NCBI GenBank assembly: GCA_023438885.1
Contig: JAEXPS010000052.1
Coordinates: forward strand, 1 to 28,425
Length of the DNA stretch: 28,425 nucleotides
Source: Actinomycetes bacterium
GTDB taxonomy: Bacteria > Actinomycetota > Actinomycetes > Actinomycetales > Cellulomonadaceae
Reading direction: 5' to 3'
In this document: one piece after another, positions 6,888 through 13,573 of the stretch
How positions within the stretch are numbered: the stretch's first letter is position 1
How the letters are laid out: the number at the start of each line of letters is the position of its first letter
The notes under the pieces: model-generated
What the model saw: only the letters and a program-made list of their open reading frames with translations
Told to the model about the DNA's origin: nothing
The model's database searches: none
Program-made: the position numbers and the translations under genes

Positions 6888-7858
6888 GACATGCTCCAGC
6901 GGCGAGTGAGTCGGAAGTAGACGATCGACATCAGGGCGAGGAACACGGCGAGCATCAGCGAGAGCGCCGTCGCCTCGCCGTACTGGCCGCCCAGGCTGTT
7001 GCCGAAGGCGTAGCGGTAGATGAGCAGGAGCACGGTCACCGTGGCGTTGTTCGGGCCACCGCCGGTGAACAGGTAGGGCTCGAGGAACACCTGGGCCGTC
7101 GCGATGATCTGCAGGATCAGCGTGACGTACAGCACGCCGCGCAGGTGCGGCAGCGTCACGTGCCAGACCTTGCGCCACACGGAGGTGCCGTCCATCTCGG
7201 CGGCGTCGTACAGCTCGGGCGGCACGGAGGTCAGTGCGGCGAGGTAGATGATCACGGTCCCGCCGGCCGCTGCCCAGGTCGCCTCGAGGACGAGGGCGGG
7301 CATCGCGATCTGCGCGTCCTGGAGCCAGGGAACCGGGCCGAGGCCCACCCAGCCGAGGATCGTGTTGAAGACGCCGGACGGCCGCGGGTCGTAGAAGAAC
7401 TTCCACAGCAGCACGGAGACCACCGGCGGGATCACCACCGGCAGGTAGGCGAGTGCGGAGAACAAGCCCTTGCGCTTGCGGACCTCGTTCATCAGCACGG
7501 CGGCGATCAGCGGCAGCGGGAAGCCGAACACCAGGGCCAGGAACGCGAACCAGGCCGTGTTGCGCACGGCGATCGGCAGCACCGGGTCGGCGAGCACGTT
7601 CTGGAAGTTGTCCCAGCCCACCCAGGTGGTGACGATCAGGTTCGTCTTCTGAAAGCTCATGACCACGGCCCGCACGATCGGCAGCCACGAGAACCAGCCG
7701 AAGACGAACAGGGCCGGGACGGCGAACACCAGCGCGGACAGGCCGCCCCGGCGCACCCACGTCACGGGAGAGCGCCGGACGTTCCGGCTGGGCGGACGCA
7801 GCACCGACCGCCCCTTGGCGGGCAGCACCTGCGTGGGGACGGCATCGTCGGCGGCCAT
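6884..7858 (-). CDS. Carbohydrate ABC transporter permease, MalF type
   Basis: A 324-residue permease with six predicted membrane helices, the first at about 38-60 (ALVFAVPALFVFGWFSWLPI). The EAA loop is VPPELYDAAEMDGTSVWRKVW, followed by HVTLP. The motif FTGGGPNNAT near the last helices is characteristic of MalF/LacF-type subunits. The ATG at 7858 has the SD GAAGGAAGG a few nt upstream. It follows the binding-protein gene after a 74-nt gap containing a 15-bp stem-loop, and its stop overlaps the start of the MalG-type gene. Together they should form the membrane channel for an oligosaccharide importer. Confidence 0.9.
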   Translation of the reverse strand: MAADDAVPTQVLPAKGRSVLRPPSRNVRRSPVTWVRRGGLSALVFAVPALFVFGWFSWLPIVRAVVMSFQKTNLIVTTWVGWDNFQNVLADPVLPIAVRNTAWFAFLALVFGFPLPLIAAVLMNEVRKRKGLFSALAYLPVVIPPVVSVLLWKFFYDPRPSGVFNTILGWVGLGPVPWLQDAQIAMPALVLEATWAAAGGTVIIYLAALTSVPPELYDAAEMDGTSVWRKVWHVTLPHLRGVLYVTLILQIIATAQVFLEPYLFTGGGPNNATVTVLLLIYRYAFGNSLGGQYGEATALSLMLAVFLALMSIVYFRLTRRWSMS

Positions 7859-7887
7859 GCTGACCTTCCTTCGTGCTGACGGGACGG

Positions 7888-7922
7888 ACCCCGGCCGGGC
7901 GGACGCGCCGCCCGGCCGGGGT
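7888..7922 (-). terminator. 15-bp intercistronic stem-loop between binding protein and permease genes
   Basis: The arms 7888-7902 and 7908-7922 are perfectly complementary (ACCCCGGCCGGGCGG and its reverse complement) around the loop ACGCG. It lies 10 nt past the stop codon of the binding-protein gene and before the SD of the permease gene, with no U-tract. In comparable maltose operons such stems protect the upstream binding-protein message or attenuate read-through, so the binding protein outnumbers the channel. The structure is certain; partial termination versus mRNA stabilisation is inference. Confidence 0.75.
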
Positions 7923-7932
7923 GCTCACCTGC

Positions 7933-9348
7933 TCAGGACTCGGCGTTGGTGTCGATCTTGACCTGGCCCTGCTCGTCCGCGGCGGCCACGAGGGCGTCGA
8001 TGTCCGCGTTCTTGTCCGTGAGCACAGCCTGCACCAGCGGGAAGAGCAGACCGTAGAGCGGCTGGGTGCCCCGCGCGGGCTCCGGGAACAGCGGCTGGGA
8101 GAACATGACGTCCGTGTACGGCTTCATGTCCTCGAGCGGGACGTTGATGTAGTCCTTGACCCACTCCAGCGACTGCTCGTAGAGGTCCTGACCGAAGATG
8201 GGGAGCACCGGGACGCCGATCGGCTGACCGTTGGCGACGTTCGCCTCGGCGTCGGCCACGGCCTGCTCCTGGTCGCGCAGCTTGGCGAGATACCAGAAGT
8301 CGATCCACTTGACCGCGGCGTCCTTCTCGGCGTCGGTCGCGTCGGCCCGCACGCCGGCGAGGGTGCCGCCGCCGAGGGTGCCACCGTCGTCGCTCGTCGG
8401 GAGCGGTGCCAGCCCGTAACCCCAGTCGGGCGTCAGAGCCTGGTTCTGCACCAGCGCGGTGTAGACGTCGGAGCCCGAGGTGTACATCGCGATCTGGCCG
8501 CCGCCGAACGCCTGGTTGATCTCGGCCCAGCCCAGCGTGGTGTCGGGGTAGATCGAGTCGTCCTCCCAGCGCAGCGCGCTGAGCCACTCGAGGTGCTCCT
8601 TGATCGCCGGGTCGTCGAGCGTCGCGGAGTAGGTGCCGTCGCCGTTGTCGACCTCGGCGACGCCGCCACGGGAGTTGGCGGCCGCGGTCAGCTGCCAGCC
8701 GCCCGCGTTGTCGAGCGCCATCATCCCGTAGCCGTAGACGCCGGTCTTGTCCTTGATCTGCTTGGCGTACTCGCGGACCTCGTCCCACGTCGTCGGCGGC
8801 TGGTCGGGGTCGAGCCCGGCCTGCTCGAAGAGGTTGCGGTTGTAGTGCAGCGCCACCGCGTAGAACGACTTGGCCGGCAGGGCGTAGAAGTGCCCGTCCT
8901 CGCCGATCCCGTTCGCCGCGACGACCTCGTTGAACTCGTCCGCGTACGGCATGTTGGCCGCGACCGCGTCGTTCAGGTCGGCGAGCTGCTGGTTCTCGAT
9001 CATCGTCTTGGCGTCCGTCACCGGGATCTCGAAGACGGTCGGCAGCGTGCCGCCCGCGAGTGCGGCGGTGAAGGTCGAGGCGAGCCACTGGTACTCCTGC
9101 GCCTCGACCGTGATGTTCGGGTACTTGGCCTCGAACTCCTCGATGCGCTTCTCGAGCGCGTCGACGGCAGCCTGCTCGGCGCCGGGAAGCAGCCCGGCAA
9201 CGGTGATGCTCACCTCTTCGGCGCCCGAGGTGGGCTCGGCGCCGTCCGTGGTCTCGTCCGCCGTGCCACCGCCCGAGCTGCAGGCGGCCAGCAGGCCGAT
9301 CGCGAGCGCGCCGGCGATGCCGGACGCGACCGTGCGTGAGGACCTCAT
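7933..9348 (-). CDS. Extracellular sugar-binding lipoprotein of ABC transporter
   Basis: A 471-residue solute-binding protein of the MalE-like family (SBP_bac_1/8). It opens with a lipoprotein signal: basic MRSSR, hydrophobic GIAGALAIGLL and lipobox LAAC with Cys23, followed by a Ser/Gly/Thr/Glu-rich linker. Mature-domain features include KYPNITVEAQEYQW, FYAVALHYNRNLFEQAGLD with PPTTWDEV, and FGGGQIAMYTSGSD, all typical of carbohydrate binders. It delivers the sugar to the two permeases downstream. The ATG at 9348 is chosen for its spacing from the SD AGGAGG. An alternative GTG at 9354 overlaps the upstream stop (GTGA) and adds two residues. It follows the alpha-glucosidase gene, so substrate and enzyme are co-expressed. 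Confidence 0.9.
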   Translation of the reverse strand: MRSSRTVASGIAGALAIGLLAACSSGGGTADETTDGAEPTSGAEEVSITVAGLLPGAEQAAVDALEKRIEEFEAKYPNITVEAQEYQWLASTFTAALAGGTLPTVFEIPVTDAKTMIENQQLADLNDAVAANMPYADEFNEVVAANGIGEDGHFYALPAKSFYAVALHYNRNLFEQAGLDPDQPPTTWDEVREYAKQIKDKTGVYGYGMMALDNAGGWQLTAAANSRGGVAEVDNGDGTYSATLDDPAIKEHLEWLSALRWEDDSIYPDTTLGWAEINQAFGGGQIAMYTSGSDVYTALVQNQALTPDWGYGLAPLPTSDDGGTLGGGTLAGVRADATDAEKDAAVKWIDFWYLAKLRDQEQAVADAEANVANGQPIGVPVLPIFGQDLYEQSLEWVKDYINVPLEDMKPYTDVMFSQPLFPEPARGTQPLYGLLFPLVQAVLTDKNADIDALVAAADEQGQVKIDTNAES

Positions 9349-9350
9349 CG

Positions 9351-11057
9351 TCACTCCTCCTCCTTGGTGGTCCCTGGGGTCGGGATCTGTTCGGTTGACT
9401 GCTTGGTGTCACTGTTCTGCAAGGTGCGCAGCCACACCGCGGTGTCGCGGGGCAGCCGACCTGCCTCGAGCGGGGCGCTCATCAGCAGGACGTCGTGGTG
9501 GGGCGGCAGGTCGACGGGCTCGGTCCCGAGGTTGACCACGCAACGGATGTCGCCCCTGGTGAAGGCCAGGACACCGTCGCCGGCGCCGTCCAGCCAGTGC
9601 AGCGGCGCGTCGCCGAGATGCGCACGGCGCACCTCGATCACGCGCCGGTAGAGGTTGAGCATCGAGGTGTCGTCGGACCGCTCGGCCTCGACCGTCAGCG
9701 GCGCCCAGCCTGCGGGCTGCGGCAGCCAGGTGGTGGCGGCGGCGTCGGAGCTGAATCCGTACGGCGCCACGTCGCCCGACCACGGCAGCGGCACGCGGCA
9801 GCCGTCACGGCCCGGGTCGGTGCCGCCGGAACGGTAGTGCATCGGGTCCTCGAGCAGCTCGAGGGGCAGGTCCTCCACCTCCGGCAGGCCCAGCTCCTCG
9901 CCCTGGTACACGTACCAGCACCCCGGCAGCGCAGCGGTCAGCACGGCCGCGGCCCGCGCCCGGCGGGTGCCGAGGGCGATGTCGCTCGGGGTGCCGAAGC
10001 GCTTGCTGGCGAAGGAGAACGACGAGTCCTCCCGCCCGTACCGCGTGACGGGGCGGGTGACGTCGTGGTTCGACAGCACCCACGTCGGCGGTGCGCCGAC
10101 CGGGGCATGGGCCGCCAGCGTCTGGTCGATCGACTCACGCAGAGCCTTTGCGTCCCACGGCCGGGCCATGAAGTCGAAGTTGAAGGCCGTGTGCATCTCG
10201 TCGGGCCGCAGGTACCGGGCGAACCTCTCGCGGTCCTCCAACCACACCTCGCCGACGAGGACACGCGTGTCCGGGTACTCGTCGGCGACTGCGCGCCAGC
10301 CGCGGTAGATGTCGTGCAGCTCGTCGCGGTCCACGTGCGGGTGCTCTCCGGGGCCCGGATGCGCCGGAACCTCGGGAAGTGCCGGATCCTTCGCCAGGAG
10401 CGCGGCGGAGTCGATCCGGATGCCTGCCGCACCGCGGTCGAACCAGAAGCGCAAGATGTCCAGGTGCTCGGCGATGACGTCCGGGTGGTTCCAGTTGAGG
10501 TCGGGCTGCTCCGGCGAGAACAGGTGCAGGTACCACTCCCCCGGCGTGCCGTCGGCGTTGCGGGTGCGCGTCCAGGTGGGGCCCGCGAAGTCGCTGCGCC
10601 AGCGGGTCGGGATGCCGGAACCGCGCGGGCCCTTGCCGCGGTGGAACCAGAAGCGCGCCCGCTCCGGCGAGCCCGGGCCGGCGGCCAGCGCGGCGGTGAA
10701 CCACGGATGCAGCGCGGAGACGTGGTTGGGCACCACGTCGACGATGGTCCGGATGCCCAGCTCCCGGGCCTCGGCGATGACGAGCTCGGCCTCCTCCAGC
10801 GTGCCGAACACGGGGTCGATCGCCCGGTAGTCCGCGACGTCGTAGCCGCCGTCGGCCATCGGCGAGGAGTACCACGGCGTCACCCAGATCGCGTCGACCC
10901 CGAGGTCGGCGAGGTAACCGAGCCGCGACCTCAGACCGGAGAGATCACCGATCCCGTCACCGTTCCCGTCCGCGAAGCTGCGCGGGTACACCTGGTAGAT
11001 GACCGCGTTCCGCCACCACAGCGGATCGGACTGCGCCTGCGCCAACGAGGGCCCCAT
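9351..11057 (-). CDS. GH13 alpha-glucosidase / oligo-1,6-glucosidase
   Basis: A 568-residue cytoplasmic glycoside hydrolase without a signal peptide. The GH13 regions are complete: DVVPNH (107-112), GIRIDS with nucleophile D216, VGEVW with acid/base E270, and SNHD with D332. QPDLN at 184-188 marks hydrolases of short alpha-glucosides rather than trehalose synthase (MPDLN). The residue after the nucleophile is Ser217, where oligo-1,6-glucosidases usually have Val and maltases Ala or Thr, so linkage preference is uncertain. The ATG at 11057 is chosen: it has GGAG 9 nt upstream and starts just before SDPLWWRNAVIYQVYP. The TTG at 11132 would lie upstream of the predicted transcription start. It is the first structural gene of the sugar operon. 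Confidence 0.9.
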   Translation of the reverse strand: MGPSLAQAQSDPLWWRNAVIYQVYPRSFADGNGDGIGDLSGLRSRLGYLADLGVDAIWVTPWYSSPMADGGYDVADYRAIDPVFGTLEEAELVIAEARELGIRTIVDVVPNHVSALHPWFTAALAAGPGSPERARFWFHRGKGPRGSGIPTRWRSDFAGPTWTRTRNADGTPGEWYLHLFSPEQPDLNWNHPDVIAEHLDILRFWFDRGAAGIRIDSAALLAKDPALPEVPAHPGPGEHPHVDRDELHDIYRGWRAVADEYPDTRVLVGEVWLEDRERFARYLRPDEMHTAFNFDFMARPWDAKALRESIDQTLAAHAPVGAPPTWVLSNHDVTRPVTRYGREDSSFSFASKRFGTPSDIALGTRRARAAAVLTAALPGCWYVYQGEELGLPEVEDLPLELLEDPMHYRSGGTDPGRDGCRVPLPWSGDVAPYGFSSDAAATTWLPQPAGWAPLTVEAERSDDTSMLNLYRRVIEVRRAHLGDAPLHWLDGAGDGVLAFTRGDIRCVVNLGTEPVDLPPHHDVLLMSAPLEAGRLPRDTAVWLRTLQNSDTKQSTEQIPTPGTTKEEE

Positions 11058-11093
11058 CTCGACGTGCTCCCGGCGTGCCGGGGCTGACTGCTC

Positions 11094-11110
11094 TGTCTCG
11101 GGGCGAGACA
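11094..11110. promoter_or_regulatory. Perfect 7-3-7 palindrome over the operon start site
   Basis: TGTCTCG and CGAGACA flank GGG. The site covers the end of the -10 box and the predicted start of transcription of the glucosidase operon. It is a candidate operator, or a hairpin at the 5' end of the transcript. It does not match the CGCAAG elements, so a second regulator may be involved. Confidence 0.5.
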
Positions 11111-11132
11111 CTAAAGGACGCGACTGGATCAA

Positions 11133-11144
11133 CGCAAGAACTTG
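11133..11144. promoter_or_regulatory. CGCAAG-AA-CTTG operator candidate over the -35 box
   Basis: This shares the CGCAAG half-site with two palindromes in the promoter of the LacI gene at 12280 and overlaps the -35 box of the sugar operon (11132-11137). Confidence 0.5.
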
Positions 11145-11225
11145 ACACCGCGTTATCGAAACGTGATCACATGACGTCGGTTTTCGTCTAGGTCATCGGA
11201 TGACTCGAGGATGCGGGCGGGGCGC

Positions 11226-11258
11226 GCCGGCGGACCTCAGGCCGTGGCCTCCGCCGGC
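11226..11258 (-). terminator. Possible terminator at the end of the LacI gene
   Basis: GCCGGCGGA (11226-11234) and TCCGCCGGC (11250-11258) are perfectly complementary and enclose the LacI stop codon (11237-11239). The stem could limit read-through into the sugar operon. Because it overlaps coding sequence rich in CCG/GCC codons, chance is also possible. Confidence 0.35.
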
Positions 11259-12280
11259 GGCCGCACCACCCCGCCGGACGCCACGGGTGCCGTCGAACCG
11301 CGCACCACCAGCTCCGGCTCGAACAGCAGCTCGTCGGACGTCGTCCCGTTGCCGGCGATCTGGGCCACGAGCAGGTTGATCGCCGCTCGCCCCATCGCGT
11401 CGATCGGCTGGCGCACGGTGGTGAGCGGCGGCTCGGTGCAGTTCATGAACGCGGAGTCGTCGTACCCCACCACCGAGACGTCCTCCGGCACGCGCCGCCC
11501 GGCACGGCGGGCCGCCCGGATCGCACCGAGCGCCAGGGGGTCGCTCGCGCACACCAGGCCCGTCGCACCCTCTCGCAGCAGGCGCGTCGCCGACGCCTGG
11601 CCGCTCTCGAGGGAGTAGGCGGACCGGGCGACCAGCCGGTCCGGCACACGGATGCCGAGGCGGTCGGAGGCCGCGCGCGCGGCCCCGAGCTTGCGCTCGC
11701 TGGGCACGTGGTCCTCCGGCCCCAGCAGCAGCCCGATCTGCGTGTGCCCCAGCGAGGTCAGGTGGCCGAGCGCCTGCTCGACGGCCACCTCGTCGTCGCA
11801 GGAGACGCGCGGGAAGGCCAGGTCGTCGATCGACGCGTTGATCAGCACCACCGGCAGGTTCAGGCGGGCGAGCCGCTCGTAGTGCTCGTGCGACGCCGTG
11901 CGCTGCGCGTACAGACCGCCGGCGAACACGATGCCCGACACCTGCTGGGTCAGCAGCAGGTCCACGTACTCGGACTCGGTGATACCGCCCGCCGTCTGCG
12001 TGCAGAGCACCGGTGTGAAGCCCTGCTGTGCGAGGGCGCCGCCCACCACCTCGGCGAACGCGGGGAAGATCGGGTTCTGCAGCTCGGGGAGCACCAGGCC
12101 GACGAGCCGGGCGCGCTCGCCGCGCAGCTTCGTCGGGCGCTCGTAACCGAGCACGTCGAGCGCCGAGAGCACGGCTGCTCGCGTCTGCTCCGACACGCCT
12201 GGCTTGTCGTTGAGCACCCGGCTCACCGTCGCCTCGGACACCCCGACCTTGCGGGCCACGTCTGCAAGTCGCCTCGACAT
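11237..12280 (-). CDS. LacI-family repressor of the sugar operon
   Basis: A 347-residue LacI/GalR protein. The DNA-binding head starts at residue 3 (RRLADVARKVGVSEATVSRV, then LNDKPGVS), followed by the hinge and a type 1 periplasmic-binding fold with LVGLVLPELQNPIFPAF, GLVCASDPLALGAI and VVGYDDSAFMNCTEPPLTTV. It lies immediately upstream of, and in the same direction as, the alpha-glucosidase/ABC genes. Its own promoter carries CGCAAG palindromes, one of which recurs at the operon promoter, so it is the likely local repressor responding to an imported alpha-glucoside. The ATG at 12280 lies 6 nt after TACGAT, indicating a leaderless message. The open frame continuing upstream runs through tandem repeats and is not coding. 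Confidence 0.9.
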   Translation of the reverse strand: MSRRLADVARKVGVSEATVSRVLNDKPGVSEQTRAAVLSALDVLGYERPTKLRGERARLVGLVLPELQNPIFPAFAEVVGGALAQQGFTPVLCTQTAGGITESEYVDLLLTQQVSGIVFAGGLYAQRTASHEHYERLARLNLPVVLINASIDDLAFPRVSCDDEVAVEQALGHLTSLGHTQIGLLLGPEDHVPSERKLGAARAASDRLGIRVPDRLVARSAYSLESGQASATRLLREGATGLVCASDPLALGAIRAARRAGRRVPEDVSVVGYDDSAFMNCTEPPLTTVRQPIDAMGRAAINLLVAQIAGNGTTSDELLFEPELVVRGSTAPVASGGVVRPPAEATA

Positions 12281-12286
12281 GGGCTC

Positions 12287-12292
12287 ATCGTA
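12287..12292 (-). promoter_or_regulatory. -10 box (TACGAT) for leaderless LacI gene
   Basis: TACGAT is followed by 6 nt (GAGCCC) and then the ATG at 12280. The CGCAAG palindromes begin just upstream, where the -35 region would be. Confidence 0.55.
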
Positions 12293-12304
12293 GAGCAAGC
12301 GAAC

Positions 12305-12337
12305 GCAAGTCGCTTGCAGATCTGCGCAAGTCTTGCG
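12305..12337. promoter_or_regulatory. Two CGCAAG/CTTGC palindromes (autoregulatory operator candidates)
   Basis: CGCAAG-T-CTTGCG (12325-12337) is a perfect palindrome. GCAAG-TCG-CTTGC (12305-12317) is a second one, preceded by C. A further GCAAGCG (12295-12301) pairs with CGCTTGC (12311-12317). The cluster covers the -35 region and just upstream of the LacI promoter. LacI-family proteins commonly bind such palindromes. The variable centre (1, 2 or 3 nt at the three sites) is unusual and lowers confidence. Confidence 0.55.
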
Positions 12338-12420
12338 TCGACTCTCGCGACGCGATACGCCGACCCGATGTCCGCGCTTCCGGCTCCCTCGTCGTGGCGT
12401 CCGCCGCCACCCGGCACTGC

Positions 12421-12600
12421 CCCGAGCGCAGAACCCCACCCCGAGCACAGAGCCACCAACGCGAGCGCAGAACCCCTTCGCGAGCGCAGAACCCCACCGC
12501 GAGCACAGAACCCCGCCTCGAGCGCAGATCCCCACCGCGAGCGCAAGAACTACTTCGCGAGCGCAGAACTCGTTCGCGAGCGCAGAACTCGTTCGCGAGA
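12421..12600. repeat. 19-bp tandem repeat array (about 9.5 units)
   Basis: The core GAGC recurs at 12424, 12443, 12463, 12482, 12501, 12520, 12539, 12559, 12578 and 12597, so the period is 19 nt with two 20-nt steps. The typical unit is CGCGAGCGCAGAACCCCAC, with the tail changing to CTCGTT in the last units. There are no unique spacers, so it is not CRISPR. The period is not a multiple of three. It lies upstream of the LacI gene, beyond the operator candidates. Confidence 0.9.
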
Positions 12601-12653
12601 TGGTGGGTTTCGGCGTGCGAGACCCACCACTTCGGCGATGAGTTCTGCGCTCG
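12577..12653. repeat. Nested inverted repeat closing the 19-bp array
   Basis: CGAGCGCAGAACTC, the core of a 19-bp unit (12577-12590), returns as its exact reverse complement at 12640-12653. Inside it TGGTGGGT (12601-12608) pairs with ACCCACCA (12622-12629). The result is a nested cruciform or stem-loop of about 77 nt located between the two tandem arrays. Confidence 0.8.
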
Positions 12654-12704
12654 TTGCAGAGAGCTGCGCTGGGGTGCGGCACGACGAAGCAGGCGCCGCC
12701 GCAG

Positions 12705-12894
12705 CGCCACGACGGACAGCTCCGCAGCGCCACGCCGGACGGACCCGCAGCGCTACACCGGACGGGTACCCGCCGCTACGCGGGACGGACCCCCCGCCGC
12801 TACGCCCACGGATCCGCGCCGCTACGCCCGACGGACCCGCGCCGCTACGACGGACGGACTCCCGCCGCTACGCCGGACGGAACGGCGCCGTTAC
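12705..12894. repeat. 23-bp tandem repeat array (about 8.3 units)
   Basis: The anchor CGCTAC, or a near variant, occurs at 12705, 12728, 12751, 12774, 12798, 12820, 12843, 12866 and 12889; the period is 23 nt with one 24 and one 22. A typical unit reads CGCTACGCCGGACGGACC plus five variable bases. The last unit contains the TAA stop of the minus-strand flavodoxin-like gene (12891-12893), so the array starts exactly at that gene's 3' end. Confidence 0.9.
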
Positions 12895-13421
12895 ACCCCG
12901 GCGCCGCGGAACTGCCGGGCGTCGGCGTGAGGCCGGGTCGCAAGGTCGTCGGCGACCCCCAGCGCCCAGGCGTGCACGGCGGCCATGTCGCGGTGGTCAC
13001 CCTCGCGGGCGCGGGCGCCGGCGATGGCGGCGCGCTCGGCGAACGTCAGGATCGAACGATCGAGCCGGCCGCGGAACGCCCGGTGGCCGCGGGCACCGAT
13101 CTGCTCGCGCACGGCGAGCAGCTCGTGCGGCGAGTTCGCCGACGCCGCCGGCTGGGTGGCCAGGCCGGAGGAGAACATCCACACCGGAACCCGCCGCAGG
13201 TCGTCGGCGAACCGCTCGACGAAGTCGCGTGCCGTGGAGATCCAGTGGGCGAGATACACGGCGGAGCCGAGCACCACGGCGTCGTAGTCGTCGAGGGACT
13301 CGACGTCCTCAGGCGCGCTCTGGTCGACGACGTGCCCGCGCGACGCCACGGCGGCGGCGACGACCTCGCCGATCTCCCATGTCGATCCGTGGCGCGACGC
13401 CACCACAACCAGAACCCTCAT
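12891..13421 (-). CDS. Flavodoxin-fold protein, HemG-like
   Basis: A 176-residue cytoplasmic protein with a flavodoxin fold. The N-terminal strand and FMN phosphate loop are RVLVVVASRHGSTWEIGEVV; a second conserved strand is YDAVVLGSAVYLAHWISTA. It resembles actinobacterial flavodoxin-domain proteins annotated as related to menaquinone-dependent protoporphyrinogen IX dehydrogenase (HemG), but the substrate cannot be read here. The ATG at 13421 is chosen for GGGGAGG 5 nt upstream; longer in-frame starts add sequence with no similarity to the fold. The TAA stop lies within the last unit of a 23-bp tandem array. It is downstream of the MarR gene, separated by 152 nt with only small hairpins, so co-transcription is possible but unproven. 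Confidence 0.75.
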   Translation of the reverse strand: MRVLVVVASRHGSTWEIGEVVAAAVASRGHVVDQSAPEDVESLDDYDAVVLGSAVYLAHWISTARDFVERFADDLRRVPVWMFSSGLATQPAASANSPHELLAVREQIGARGHRAFRGRLDRSILTFAERAAIAGARAREGDHRDMAAVHAWALGVADDLATRPHADARQFRGAGV

Positions 13422-13573
13422 CAACCCTCCCCTGCTGCTCGCCGGTGGTGCCATGGTGCATTGAGCCACCCCCTCAGCCGTGGGCCGGAGGTCCCGCGAT
13501 GTCCCGACGCGAGGGACTTCGCTGCACGTCACAGGCTCGCGCGGGACACCCGTCCCAGGTGCGACATTCCAGA

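Larger units (their letters stand above)
11058..11236 (-). promoter_or_regulatory. Promoter and operator region of the alpha-glucosidase/ABC operon
   Basis: On the minus strand a -35 box TTGCGT (11137-11132), an 18-nt spacer and a -10 box TAGTGT (11113-11108) form a good housekeeping promoter, with the start of transcription expected near 11101. Two inverted repeats bracket it. CGCAAG-AA-CTTG (11133-11144) overlaps the -35 box. The perfect TGTCTCG-GGG-CGAGACA (11094-11110) overlaps the -10 box and the start site. Both are well placed to block RNA polymerase when a LacI-type repressor is bound. The rest of the region has no coding frame. Confidence 0.65.

Noticed and set aside
5922..7928. A 668-residue fused permease on the minus strand
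   Set aside because: The N-terminal half reads the MalF-type gene out of frame. Only the part from the GTG at 6887 is a permease.
9349..9354. GTG start at 9354 for the sugar-binding lipoprotein
   Set aside because: It gives the coupled GTGA overlap but sits too close to the SD core; the ATG at 9348 has better spacing. The choice is not certain.
12421..12894. CRISPR array
   Set aside because: The repeats are directly tandem with no unique spacers, periods are 19 and 23 nt, and no cas genes are in the window.
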